The notes under the pieces are model-generated. The model was not told the DNA's origin. It was given only the letters and a program-made list of their open reading frames with translations, and did not search any database. From the NCBI GenBank assembly GCA_016713365.1, contig JADJPG010000017.1:22588-86587 (forward strand): DNA of 64,000 nt, given 5' to 3'. Origin of the DNA: Verrucomicrobiota bacterium. GTDB taxonomy: Bacteria; Verrucomicrobiota; Verrucomicrobiia; Limisphaerales; JADJPG01. This document shows, piece by piece, positions 37,129 to 47,291 of the stretch. A program made the translations under genes and the position numbers. Positions within the stretch are counted from its first letter, which is position 1, and every line of letters begins with the position of its first letter.

Positions 37129-40100
37129 ATGGACTCCACCCTCGCCATCTTTGCGCGTGCTCTTCTATGGGCGTCTGTCGTTTTCATGGTTAACATTGCA
37201 CGAACCATTGAAGCCGCACCGCCACCGAATGACTCCTTTGCAAATGCGACGGAGCTAATCCTCAGTCCCGCCATTCCGGACGTCGCCGTGGTTACAAATT
37301 TCAGCGGGAGTATTGCCGGCGCCACGACTGAGACGGGTGAATCGAACAATGAGGAACTCGCTAATTACAATTTTCGCGGCACGATTTGGTGGAGGTGGAC
37401 CTGCACGGTTGAGTCGGACGTGGAGTTTGTCACCTACGCCTCCGTCGGGTCGTTGGTTGGAGCAGCCTTCACGGGCACGAGTGTGGACAACCTCACAACC
37501 GTCAGCGCCGCCAACAGCGACTTCATGTTCCATCCCGATCTAACGTTTGATGCAAGTGTCGCAGTTTTTCACGCGATTCCCGGCACAACGTATTGGATGG
37601 TCGTAATGCCACTCATTGATGTGGAGCAGCCGGTGGACTTTATCGAGGGCTACTTTCTAGTGGTGCCCGGCGCTGCTCCGCCTCCGCCGAACCCCACGGC
37701 ACCTGCAACGAATGACCACTTCGCGAATCGAATTGTGATGACCGGGAACCAGTGGTCCACGAACGGCAACATTGAAAAAGCAACCTTGGAGGCAGCCGAA
37801 AAGGTCGGTGTGCCGTGGGACCCAATCCAGTCGTCAGTTTGGTACAGCTGGACAGCATCGACAAATGGGGTGGTTTATTTCACTGGAACCAATTTTGTTC
37901 CCAACCTTACGTTCCGCCTATCCGCCTACCGCGGGGAATCGCTTATCGAATTAGTGCTGGCAACACCCACGGCCGACGGCGGCTATCTGGTGGCGCCTGG
38001 AGATACGCTGCAAGTGCAGGTGGGCTCGCCTTACACAACCGGATGGACGCATGAAGGTGGAGCTGGAGCATTTGTGCTGAACTGCCATTTCAAGGCGCGT
38101 GCGCCAGCGTCGCCCAATGATTGGTTTACGAACAGGCTAGAGATCATCACGCCCGCCTATCATTTCGAAGGTAGCATCTACGGAGCGACCATGGAACCGA
38201 ATGAACCGTATCCTTTCACCAACCATTTCACGTCCTTGTGGTGGAAGCTCCTTCCGACGGAGGACGGTGTTCTTCGCGTGAACGTCTCGGGGCCGTATCC
38301 GCTCAGCACTTGGGTCTATGAAGGCAACAGGCTTCCCGAGCTTACTCGCGTTGCCAATCTCGGGGAGAATCGTTTTCAGGTCCGAGGAGGGCGCGAATAC
38401 GCCGTTCAAATCGCGAGCGGCAACGTTGCGTCGGGCGGAATCATTGTCGACACGCGATTCCTGTCGACCTCGAACGACATGTTCGCCGGTGCCATTCGCA
38501 TGGAAGGGACGAATTGCTTTGCCGAAAGCGATTTCGGGGCGGCGACCTTCGAAGCGGGCGAACCAAACCCGGGAGCCACGAATACCATCTGGTTTTCATG
38601 GGCATCACCGGGAACCGGCCGGGTCTGGTACTCCCCCTACCATGATTGGTGGCGACCGGCCGCCGTGTACTCGGGCTACACTCTGGAAACGTTGACCCCG
38701 GTACGCTACGGAGGCGGATTGGGAAATGGAGAAGCCAGTTTTTTGGCCGAGGAGGGAAAGCTCTATCACTTTCAATACTCAGGCGGCAACAGCGAGACCG
38801 TCAAACTGGCCCTGCGCCTCGAGCCGTTTCTCGCGATCACCAATGATAACTTTGCCGATGCTACACGCCTTAAGCCAGGATACGGATTTGGGCCGATTTC
38901 AGGAGCAACGCGAGAGCCCGGCGAACCTGAACATCGTGCCGGCACGCCATACAAAAGTATCTGGTGGAAGTGGCAGGCACCGACGCACATGTATGCGTAC
39001 GTGTCGTTTCAAGGGAGTCTTACCCGGAATCTGATGATGTCGGTCTACACCGGAAACAGTGTGGAGAACCTTACCAAGGTCGCCCAAGGAACCAATGACT
39101 TCTACTTAACGGGCGACGGCGGCGTGACATATTACTTCGCGGCGTCAGTCTCCGAGGGCGAGGTAGGCGACGTGATGTTGAGCGTGGGCGGAGCACCACG
39201 GGAGATCGATAAAGCCACCATATCCATCCCAGTTCCGGGAAACCTCCTGCTCGAACCCAGTTGGGAGGGAACCTCCCTTCAACCTCATCATTGGCAAAAA
39301 AGCGGCGATGTTGGCGGAATGGCAAAATACTACGGTGGGGCAGATGGAGCGACGTGGCCAATTGTGCCTGGAAACGGGGCCATCGCGCAAAACATCGAAG
39401 TCACGCCAGGGCACCATTACCAGATTCGATACGCCTTGCGAGCGTCAACGGCCCCAGTTCAGGTAAAGTGGAACGACACGGTCATCGGTGTTACAAACGT
39501 TCCGTCAGACGAAATGGGTTACTGGCATTGGGTCACATATACGACTGAAGCAACCACCTCTACTGCCCTCATCGAATTCAAGAATCTTGGAACGCGCTTC
39601 GACCGAATCGAGCTGGATGCGTTCAGCGTGGTTGACTTAACTGCTCCCCCATCGATCAAGAAGCAGCCCTGGTTCCTTGAATGCCCATCGCAGGCGGTAC
39701 GGCCTCGTTCCTTGTCGGAATCGACGGTTCATCTCCCTTAAGTTTCCAATGGCTCCACGGCGGGAATCCCATTCCCGAAGGAACCAACCGCGTTCTAACG
39801 CTGCCAGTCGTCAATGCACAGCAAAGCGGAGGTTACCGGGTGGTGATTACGAATGCGTTTGGATCGGTCACCAGCGCCATTGCCTTCCTCAGTGTCGATG
39901 CCCCGACCAATGCGACGATTGTTCTCCAACCTCGCGGCGACACAGTTCCGGCCGGGAGCTACTTCAATCTCAGCGTTGCCGCAGTCGGCACGCCCCCACT
40001 GCACTATCAGTGGTTTTTGAATGGAAGCCCTATCCTTGAAGCCACCAACCGGAATCTCGCGATCGAAAGTGTGCAACACACCAATGAGGGAAATTATGAG

Positions 40101-40832
40101 GTAAAAGTTCAGAATCCGGCAGGAGTTGTGTGGAGCCTGCCTGCTCAGGTGATCGTCACCAATGCGATTAACGGCGGCGGCACGATTGATTTCCGGAACC
40201 GTTCAATCTGGTTCGGAACCATCTCGAATCACGCTCCGATATTCGACTTTGACGGCACAACGCCGCTCACCAGCTCCAACTACCTTGCACAGCTATACGC
40301 CGGCACGACATTGGAAACGCTAAGACCAATCGGTTCACCGTCGCCCTTCCGCAGTGGCTACGACGCCGGCTATTTCGTCTCAAAGATCCTGACTCTGCCA
40401 CACATCCCTTCCAATGCGAGGGTCGTAACTCAAGTCCGCGTGTGGGAGGCTGAAAAGGGAAGCACCTATGAAGACGCACGCGCCTTCGGAGGAAAATTCG
40501 GAAGATCAGGAATCGTTGAGGTTCTGGCTGGAAACGGCGTGTTATCGCCAACGCGCCTCACCGGTCTCGCTAGTTTCAATCTTCAGGCTGGGCTGCCATC
40601 GTTTACCGTTGGAGTGATCGATTTTATCGATCGAGAACCGGGCAATAGAATTGTCTGGTCGCTGCGGGGAGCAGCGGGATTCCGATATGTCGTCGAGCGG
40701 ACCGATGAGTCTGAACCTATTGTATGGCGACCGTATCTAGTCCTTACCAACACTACCGGCGAAGTCATGTTCACCGACTCGGCCCGTTCTGGAAATGGGA
40801 GAACCTTTTACCGCGCCCGCATACTCGACTAG
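37129..40832 (+). CDS. Large secreted WWxW-repeat and Ig-like protein (one frameshift)
   Basis: An exported protein of about 1,230 residues. A signal peptide is followed by about five repeats of roughly 125 residues built on NDxFAxA, GATxExGEP, SxWWxWxAP and VYxGxxxxxLxxVA motifs, e.g. KSIWWKWQAPTHMYAYVSF. Next come a carbohydrate-binding-like domain (WEGTSLQPHHWQKSG; TRFDRIELDAFSVVD) and two Ig-like domains (PLSFQWLHGGNPIPEGTN; LHYQWFLNGSPILEATN). The frame changes near 39685 at the first Ig domain; the second half (39681-40832) is otherwise continuous. Proteins of this layout are common in Verrucomicrobiota. The ligand is unknown. Confidence 0.8.
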
Positions 40833-41004
40833 ACAGACCAGTGACTGCGTTGATTCCGTAAAAGCACCTTCCCGAGAATAATCGCATCCAACGAAGTATA
40901 GCCGAGGAGCGAGATAACCAAGTGTTAAAAGGAACTGTTGTTCATCGGAAGTCGCAGTCAACTTTGGCTTGATGAAGAGGTGGACGCGGGGCTCAACTGG
41001 CGTC

Positions 41005-41919
41005 ATGAAACTGGGCTTTGTCTCGGCGATCGTTCCGGAGTTGTCTCTCGATGAGGTGCTGGCGTTTGCGCGTGCGGAGAAGTTCTCGTGCATTGAGGCA
41101 ATGTGCTGGCCCGTGGGAAAGGCGGAGCGAAAGTTCGCCGGCGTAACACATGTTGATGTGGCGGCCTTCACGCGCGCGAAGGCGGATGCGGTGAATGAAT
41201 TGTGCGCGCGGCACGGCGTGAGCCTGACAGCGTTGGGGTATTATCCGAACCCGCTGGACCCGGACCCGGAGGTGTCGCGCCGGTGCGTGGAACATCTGAA
41301 GAGGGTAATCGTCGCGGCGGAGTTGCTGGGCTTGAAGAATGTGAACACGTTCGTTGGCCGCGACTGGACGAAGAGCGTGGACGATAACTGGCCGCGGTTT
41401 CTGAAGGTGTGGCGGCCGATCATTCGTTTCGCGGAGGATCACGGGATCAAGATCGGGATTGAGAACTGCCCAATGTCATTCACGAAGGATGAGTGGCCGG
41501 GCGGGAAAAACTTGATGACGACGCCTGTCATCTGGCGACGGGCGTTCAGCGATATTCCGTCGAAGAACTTCGGCCTGAACTATGACCCGTCGCACTTCGT
41601 GTTGCAGCAGATGGACCCGGCGAGTCCGTTGAAGGAGTTTCAGTCGAAGATTTTCCACTTCCATGCAAAGGACGTGAAGATGCGCCGCGATCGCATCAAT
41701 GACGTGGGTGTGTTGGCGCATCCGCTGGAGTGGCATCAGCCGCGCATCCCGGGCTACGGCGAGATGGATTGGGGAAAGTTCCTGAGCGCGCTGATGGAGA
41801 CGAGTTATCGCGGCCCGGTGTGCATCGAGGTGGAGGATGATACGTTCGGCAAGACTCTCGAAGGTCGCCAGCAGGCGGTGCGTGTCGCCGGGAATGTCTT
41901 GCGGACTTGGATTGGCTAA
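41005..41919 (+). CDS. Sugar phosphate isomerase/epimerase (AP-endonuclease-2 TIM barrel)
   Basis: A 304-residue xylose-isomerase-like TIM barrel. Metal-site candidates lie in KIGIENCPMSFTKD, LNYDPSHFVLQQMDP, IFHFHAKDVKMRRD and PVCIEVEDDTFG. ATG 41005 starts MKLGFVSAIVPELSLDEVL; an upstream in-frame ATG at 40969 lacks family similarity. It is commonly found with sugar dehydrogenases, but none is adjacent here. The substrate is unknown. Confidence 0.87.
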   Translation: MKLGFVSAIVPELSLDEVLAFARAEKFSCIEAMCWPVGKAERKFAGVTHVDVAAFTRAKADAVNELCARHGVSLTALGYYPNPLDPDPEVSRRCVEHLKRVIVAAELLGLKNVNTFVGRDWTKSVDDNWPRFLKVWRPIIRFAEDHGIKIGIENCPMSFTKDEWPGGKNLMTTPVIWRRAFSDIPSKNFGLNYDPSHFVLQQMDPASPLKEFQSKIFHFHAKDVKMRRDRINDVGVLAHPLEWHQPRIPGYGEMDWGKFLSALMETSYRGPVCIEVEDDTFGKTLEGRQQAVRVAGNVLRTWIG

Positions 41920-41944
41920 AGCGCGCCGCGACGGAAGGCGGCGT

Positions 41945-43144
41945 TCAGCGGAGAAAGAGCTCGGCAGCGGCGTCCGCGAAGCGAAGTCCGGACGGCGTAA
42001 GTCGAAAGCCCTGCTGGTCGCGATGTCCCCAGCCGTCACCCACGAGCCGTTCCATTTCCATGCTCCATTCCTGCCGCAGATCGAAGCCGGTCACTTCGAG
42101 GAATTGCTCGAAGTACCAGCCGCCCGGCATGCGTAGACCGAACGCAGCAGTTTCTCCGGCGCGTTTGAGCGGGGTGAGTGCTTCGCTCCACTCCACAGCG
42201 CGCCGGCCTTTCTCCAGTTGGTCGCAGTAGACGGTGGTGTTGGACCAGTTCTTTGTCCGCAAGCCGCGCACGTATCCGGCTGCGCTGGGGCCGAGCCCGT
42301 GATAGGAACCGCCGCGCCAGTAATTCACGTTGTGGCGACAGGCGCGTTCTGGAATGGCGGGCGCGGAGTGTGAGATTGGGAGGTTGGGCGCTGGATCGTG
42401 AATTAGCGGGCCGCGGGCGAAGTTCGCAATTTCATATTGGGTGAAACCGCGGGCCGCCGAGCGCTCGACCAGTTCGTCATACATGTCGCAGGCGAGATCT
42501 TCGTCCACGCTGAATTCACCGGCATTGAGCTGTTGAAAGAGCGGCGTGTCCTCTTCGTAGATGACTTCGTAGCTGGAGAGATGTTCGCTGCCGAGAGCGA
42601 TGGCCTCATCGAGCGTTGCACGCCAGATGTCCATGGTCTGGCCGGGGATGGCGAACATCAGGTCCACGTTGATGTTTTCGAAGCCAGCCTTGCGCAAGGT
42701 ATCGAAGGACTTGAAGACCATCTCCCGGCTGTGAACGCGGCCGAGGCGATCAAGCAGATGCTCGTCGAGAGATTGCACGCCCATGGAGACGCGATTGATG
42801 CCGCGCTCGCGCCAGAGACGGGCCTTGTCGAGGGAAACGGTGGCGGGATTGCTCTCGACGGTCCATTCCGCCGCGCCGAGGAGATTCAATCGCCCCATGG
42901 CGTCGAGAATGGTCGTCCACTGCGCGAGGTTAAGTAATGACGGAGTGCCGCCCCCGAAGAAGATGGTCTTCGGGCGGACGTCGGAAGCGACGAATTCCAG
43001 CTCGCGAACGAGCGAGGAAACGTAACGTTGGATCACCTCACCGTCTGAAGCCTCGGAGTAGAACGCGCAGTACTCGCACTTGCGTGCGCAGAACGGCACA
43101 TGCACATAAAGGCTGGAGACAGGGAGAGTCGTTTCCGTCAACAC
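41945..43144 (-). CDS. hemW: Radical SAM heme chaperone HemW
   Basis: A 399-residue HemN/HemW-family protein. The cluster motif is CARKCEYCAF with the preceding YVHVPF, and FFGGGTPSLL, TVESNPATVSLDK and RVSMGVQSLDEHLLDRLGR follow. It has the HemW-type cysteine spacing (CxxxCxxC) and lacks the extra N-terminal part of true oxygen-independent coproporphyrinogen oxidase, so the heme-chaperone role is preferred. Convergent with the epimerase gene. Confidence 0.88.
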   Translation of the reverse strand: MLTETTLPVSSLYVHVPFCARKCEYCAFYSEASDGEVIQRYVSSLVRELEFVASDVRPKTIFFGGGTPSLLNLAQWTTILDAMGRLNLLGAAEWTVESNPATVSLDKARLWRERGINRVSMGVQSLDEHLLDRLGRVHSREMVFKSFDTLRKAGFENINVDLMFAIPGQTMDIWRATLDEAIALGSEHLSSYEVIYEEDTPLFQQLNAGEFSVDEDLACDMYDELVERSAARGFTQYEIANFARGPLIHDPAPNLPISHSAPAIPERACRHNVNYWRGGSYHGLGPSAAGYVRGLRTKNWSNTTVYCDQLEKGRRAVEWSEALTPLKRAGETAAFGLRMPGGWYFEQFLEVTGFDLRQEWSMEMERLVGDGWGHRDQQGFRLTPSGLRFADAAAELFLR

Positions 43145-43229
43145 GGCGCCACCTTACCTGTAACGGCGACACCGGTCGATAAAAACGAGACGAGTCGAAC
43201 AAGTTCGCGGCTAGAATCGCTGGGAGCGA

Positions 43230-43436
43230 TTAAGCGCGAGCACGCTGGACGTTTTGGGCTTTGGGTCCTTTATCACTGTCGATGAGCTCGTAATTCACGA
43301 GCTCGCCTTCATGCAGGGTTTTGTATCCCCCGCCAAGAATGCAGGTGTGATGGACGAAAACGTCCTGACCCTGATCTTGGGTGATAAAACCGAAGCCCCG
43401 TCTGTTGTCGAACCATTTAACCTTGCCACTGGCCAT
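43230..43436 (-). CDS. Cold-shock protein (CspA family)
   Basis: A 68-residue cold-shock domain protein binding single-stranded RNA/DNA. RNP1 is FDNRRGFGFI, RNP2 is DVFVHHT. The start MASGKVKWF at 43436 is typical. The 224-base gap upstream (43437-43660) holds no other gene and is long enough for the structured 5' leader usual for csp genes, though no cold box can be asserted. Confidence 0.92.
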   Translation of the reverse strand: MASGKVKWFDNRRGFGFITQDQGQDVFVHHTCILGGGYKTLHEGELVNYELIDSDKGPKAQNVQRARA

Positions 43437-43660
43437 AACACTAATCCTTCCATGATTCAGCGCCGGGGAAGCCAATGATTCCGTTTACTGACGCGCTCTG
43501 GAATCACCATGCCAGTACTACTAAACTCCATTTCCCCCACACTTGGTGCGCCGCGCTGGTTGTGGGCGGAGGCTAGGGTCTGTTACGGACAAGGTCAAGA
43601 GTTACTTTGAAGTAACATTCGCGAAAAACTAATGAAGTGTAGAACACCAAGTCCGCGGCG

Positions 43661-44233
43661 TCACACCGGGGAGGCCAGAACCCGGGCGCGGTCTGCCGCC
43701 GTCAGCTCCCTCCATTGACCGGGAGGCCAGTCCTCCATTCGAAACGCACCAATCTGCATCCGTAGTAACCGCAAGGTCGGATGCCCGACGGCCGCTGTCA
43801 TCCGACGCACCTGCCGGTTCTTTCCTTCCACCAGTTTAAGCTCAATCCAGCAATCGGGAACGCTCTTGCGAAAACGAATCGGCGGATCACGCGGTACGAC
43901 GAACGGTTGAGGATCGAGCATTCTCGCGCGGCACGGCAATGTCTCGTGGCCTTGGATTACGACGCCCCGCGTCAGAGTCGCCAGAGCTTCCGCCGAAGGA
44001 ATCCGCTCGACCTGCACCCAGTAGATGCGTTCGTGGCCGCGGGTGGGGTGGAGCAGTCGCTGGTTCAATGCAGCCTCATCACTGAGCAGGAGCAAACCCT
44101 CCGAATCCGCATCCAGCCGGCCGATTGGATAAACACCCTTCGGAAATCCAAACTCCGCCAGCGTGCGATTCGGTGAACCATCCGGTGTGAATTGAGAGAG
44201 CACACCGTAGGGTTTGTTAAAGGCGATCAGCAT
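43661..44233 (-). CDS. Pseudouridine synthase, RsuA/RluE type
   Basis: A 190-residue synthase without an S4 domain: LIAFNKPYGVLSQFTPDG, the catalytic-Asp motif YPIGRLDADSEGLLLLSDE, VEGKNRQVRRMTAAVGHPTLRLLR. Length and lack of S4 resemble RluE, which modifies 23S rRNA. ATG 44233 is chosen because MLIAFNKPYG is the family start. Divergent from the winged-helix gene, with 290 bases between them that contain no other gene. Confidence 0.87.
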   Translation of the reverse strand: MLIAFNKPYGVLSQFTPDGSPNRTLAEFGFPKGVYPIGRLDADSEGLLLLSDEAALNQRLLHPTRGHERIYWVQVERIPSAEALATLTRGVVIQGHETLPCRARMLDPQPFVVPRDPPIRFRKSVPDCWIELKLVEGKNRQVRRMTAAVGHPTLRLLRMQIGAFRMEDWPPGQWRELTAADRARVLASPV

Positions 44234-44523
44234 GACGGCCGGAAGTTGAGCCAGCGGAAATCGCGATGGGAAGAGCGAAGTTTTTTCGACACCCAAACAT
44301 TTCCGGGAGCAACCATGGTGGAAGGTCCGTCCAACTCCGGCATGACCGTCTCGCCATGCAACGTTCCCTCCCGGGAATCGTCGTCACAACTTTCCTGCAT
44401 ATTGTCCCGTAACAAACCGAACCTTGCGGTGTCTTTACCCCCGTGGCCGGAGTCCGAACCGTCCGGAAAAAATGCTGATAATCCCAGCGAACTATTTTCG
44501 AACCTCGAACGTTAGATGAATAA

Positions 44524-44943
44524 ATGAGCACTCAAGACATTCAATTCTTGGCAGAAGCCAGCACAACAAACGCGAACTCCAGCTGTGGCGTCGCCGAGTT
44601 GCCAATGGCGGAAAGCAATAGCATGAGCCTGGTCAAACTCCCCTGCGGAGTGGCGGATTTGCAGCGTTCCGAAGTTCGACATGACGATGGTCATCGCGCG
44701 GAACTCTCCGGCCGCGAGACCGATTTGCTCCGGTACCTCGCCGCGAACCCCGACCGGCCGATCTCCCGCGACGAAATCCTCCAGCAGGTCTGGCATCTCG
44801 ACCCACGCCGCCTCATCACCCGCACCATCGACATGCACATCGCGAATCTCCGCGGCAAGCTGCACGAAGATCCGGGCAACCCCAAGGTGCTCGTCACCGT
44901 GCGAGGCCAGGGCTATATGTTCACTGGCAAGCGCTGCCGTTAA
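44524..44943 (+). CDS. Winged-helix DNA-binding protein lacking a receiver domain
   Basis: A 139-residue protein whose C-terminal 85 residues form an OmpR/PhoB winged helix (ELSGRETDLLRYLAANPDRP; TRTIDMHIANLRGKL; VTVRGQGYMFTGKR). The N-terminal 50 residues have no receiver-domain motifs. The frame may start within the first tens of codons. It is probably a phosphorylation-independent transcription factor. No kinase is adjacent. Confidence 0.8.
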   Translation: MSTQDIQFLAEASTTNANSSCGVAELPMAESNSMSLVKLPCGVADLQRSEVRHDDGHRAELSGRETDLLRYLAANPDRPISRDEILQQVWHLDPRRLITRTIDMHIANLRGKLHEDPGNPKVLVTVRGQGYMFTGKRCR

Positions 44944-45040
44944 AATTCCCCGCGACAGTTACCATCTCATCGTGACGTTCCATCTTTGATGTCGAATCCC
45001 GGACGGGTTCTCGTAGTCTGTTTCAGAACTGACTCCGATC

Positions 45041-46465
45041 ATGAATCCGTACCGCTCCTACAAGAACCTGCCCAGCCTCGCCGGCGTCTGCTCGATGGCC
45101 GATGCCATGAAGCCGGGCCTGTCCGTTGAATCCTGCGTCGCCCGGCTCAAGCGTTACCATTACCTCCTCAAGCGGCTTCATCAGATCTTCAACGACCGGA
45201 TCACGTCCGAGCCGATCTATGAGCTGAAGATGGGCTTCAGCCTTCACGCGCACTACTGCGCGGAACACGTCGCCGCCCTTCGCAAACGTGTGGGAGAAAT
45301 GCGCGAACCCCCGCTCGGTCTCGAAGAAACGCCGCACCCCTCGCTGGAAATGTTTTGCGATGAGCTTCGTGCCGCCGCGACCACGGAAGAACTGATTCTC
45401 GGCGTCTACGAAAAAGCTCTGCTCGCACTAAAGGCCGCGCTGGAACGCCACATCGCCGATACAAATCCCCTCGCCGATCATCCGTCCCTCCGCGTCTGTC
45501 GTTTCGCGTTGCTGGAGCTCGATGAAATGCTCCGCTTCGGTGCGGGCTGTCTTGCCAGTCTCGTGACGCCGGAGATGCGTGCGCATTCTCAACCGTGGCT
45601 CGCGTTGCTCGACGATTGCCTTCGCGCCGCCGGCGGACTCGATGGAGCCGACACGCCGATGGAAAAGATCCTCACCCGCCAACGCTCCGCGCAACCGTAT
45701 CGCTTCGATCCAGTTCCGAGACGCGACGAACGCTTCCCCGATCCTTACAACATGGGCGTGAACGCCGAGGTCTTTCTCTACGACGACAAATTCCCGCCGG
45801 CTCCGAAGACGCTCATGATGTTCTACAAGCGCCTTCGCGAGATCGACGTCCCGGAGATGATGGCGAGCATCATCGCGGAGACGCCCGGCAAGCCGTGGGA
45901 TTACTACCGCGACATGACGCGCCAGCTCTGGGACGAGGCGCGTCACGCGATGATGGGCGAAGTCGGCTTTGCCAATCTCGGCATCGACTGGTCCCGGCAC
46001 GTGATGGTGAACTTCACCTGGAGCCTTGCGCTCAACACCCAGCTCAAGCCCCTGGAACGTCACGCGGTCCTCTACTTCATCGAGCAAGGTCTCATGCCCA
46101 GGACCGGCAAACGCTTCGAATGGGAAGTCGGACTCGCCTCCCAAAACCCGCTCAGCGCGCTTTTTCAGGATTACGATTGGGCGGATGAAGTCCTGCACGC
46201 GCGCGTGGGGCGCGACTGGTATGTGAAGGAAATGGGCGACGCGAAAAAGGCGGTCGACTACGGCGACGAGTGCTGGAGCAAAGTGCTGATGAACTGGGAA
46301 ACCTGGCGGCGCGACGGCAAGACCGAGCACCGCAACTGGTGGCCGGACCTTTACACCGCCGCCTGCCGGAACTGGAACACCACGCCCGATCCAGACGTCC
46401 TCGCCTACCAGACGACTTACGAAACCGTCCGAGCGGACCTGAAGAACCTCGTCGGGTCAGCGTAA
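45041..46465 (+). CDS. Ferritin-like diiron-fold protein of unknown function
   Basis: A 474-residue mainly helical protein. Two segments carry metal-ligand-like E/H spacing: LWDEARHAMMGEVGFANLG and DWADEVLHARVGRDWYV; an earlier one is GFSLHAHYCAEHVAALRK. This suggests a ferritin-like four-helix diiron fold. No signal peptide or membrane segment. The specific family is not recognised; oxygenase or hydrolase roles are equally open. Confidence 0.6.
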   Translation: MNPYRSYKNLPSLAGVCSMADAMKPGLSVESCVARLKRYHYLLKRLHQIFNDRITSEPIYELKMGFSLHAHYCAEHVAALRKRVGEMREPPLGLEETPHPSLEMFCDELRAAATTEELILGVYEKALLALKAALERHIADTNPLADHPSLRVCRFALLELDEMLRFGAGCLASLVTPEMRAHSQPWLALLDDCLRAAGGLDGADTPMEKILTRQRSAQPYRFDPVPRRDERFPDPYNMGVNAEVFLYDDKFPPAPKTLMMFYKRLREIDVPEMMASIIAETPGKPWDYYRDMTRQLWDEARHAMMGEVGFANLGIDWSRHVMVNFTWSLALNTQLKPLERHAVLYFIEQGLMPRTGKRFEWEVGLASQNPLSALFQDYDWADEVLHARVGRDWYVKEMGDAKKAVDYGDECWSKVLMNWETWRRDGKTEHRNWWPDLYTAACRNWNTTPDPDVLAYQTTYETVRADLKNLVGSA

Positions 46466-46512
46466 GCCCACCGACGAGGCGCAGCCGACTGGCTCGCGGC
46501 AACGCCCGAGTA

Positions 46513-46773
46513 TTACCGGCCCGTCGGTGCTTTCACCCCGGCCTTGGTCACGATACGGTAAACCTCATCCTTTAGGCGCGCGCGTTTCATCTTCAGCTCG
46601 TCAGTCTCCTGATCCGTCGCGAAGTCCACCTGTTCCTCGATGCGACACACCGCGTCGTCGAGCTTGTGATACTCGTCAAATTTCTGCCGGAACTCTGCGT
46701 CGCTGACTTTGAGGAACTGGATGGTTTCGCGATACTCGGGGAACTCTTTCAAGAGCGGGTGATGCAGATCCAT
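46513..46773 (-). CDS. DUF465 (YdcH-like) small protein
   Basis: An 86-residue coiled-coil protein: DLHHPLLKEFPEYRETIQFL, FDEYHKLDDAVCRIEEQVD and ELKMKRARLKDEVYRI match DUF465/YdcH. ATG 46773 gives the family-typical MDLHHPL start. Function unknown. Confidence 0.85.
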   Translation of the reverse strand: MDLHHPLLKEFPEYRETIQFLKVSDAEFRQKFDEYHKLDDAVCRIEEQVDFATDQETDELKMKRARLKDEVYRIVTKAGVKAPTGR

Positions 46774-47119
46774 AGGACGATTCAGTTTTGGGTTTGTTAC
46801 GTCCCTACCGTCCTCCTCCTCACCAAAACTGACAAGCTGACCATTGCCGGATGATTTACAGGAATTGTCGGAGTGTCCGGAGAACACCTCGGAGAAGAAC
46901 GATCAAAGGAGGCGGCCTCCGGCGGTTGAGTGGCAGGTCGACAGCCTCAGGCAGTTGGTAGGCGGTCCCTGCCGGTTGCTCGTCAACTCCACCCCTAGCA
47001 AATCGCCGTCAATCGCAACTCAGGCTGCGCCTCCGCGGAAACGGCACCTCCCCACAGCCACGGGCTTTCGTAGTGGAGGAGGTGGAGAAAAATCCTGCTG
47101 CGAAGATCAAAAGAAGGGA
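46774..47119. other. Gene-free stretch
   Basis: 346 bases between the DUF465 gene and the tRNA. No supported frame, repeat or clear terminator was seen. Open frames here are short and overlap the tRNA or lack recognisable features. Confidence 0.5.
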
Positions 47120-47194
47120 TGGTGGGCGATGAGGGATTCGAACCCCCGACCCACAGCGTGTAAAGCTGCTGCGCTACCACTGCGCCAATCGCCC
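47120..47194 (-). tRNA. tRNA-Val (anticodon UAC)
   Basis: Folds as a full cloverleaf on the minus strand: acceptor GGGCGAT/ATCGCCC, D-arm with GCGC/GCGC, anticodon stem GCAGC/GCTGT around loop TTTACAC (anticodon TAC), T-arm GGGGG-TTCGAAT-CCCTC (last pair G-C shifted). The 3' ACCA is genome-encoded (47123-47120). Confidence 0.95.
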
Positions 47195-47291
47195 GACTCG
47201 CCGACACCTTAAACCACTCTCACGCGCGTTGGCAACGCGGAACCTGCCGCCGAATTCCGCGTTTGCCTCGCCGCGCCCCAGCGCCTACAAC

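Noticed and set aside
47120..47194. tRNA-Val as the attachment site of the integrase at 60-61 kb
   Set aside because: No partial duplicate of the tRNA 3' end was seen near the island, and the tRNA is 13 kb away with housekeeping genes beside it.
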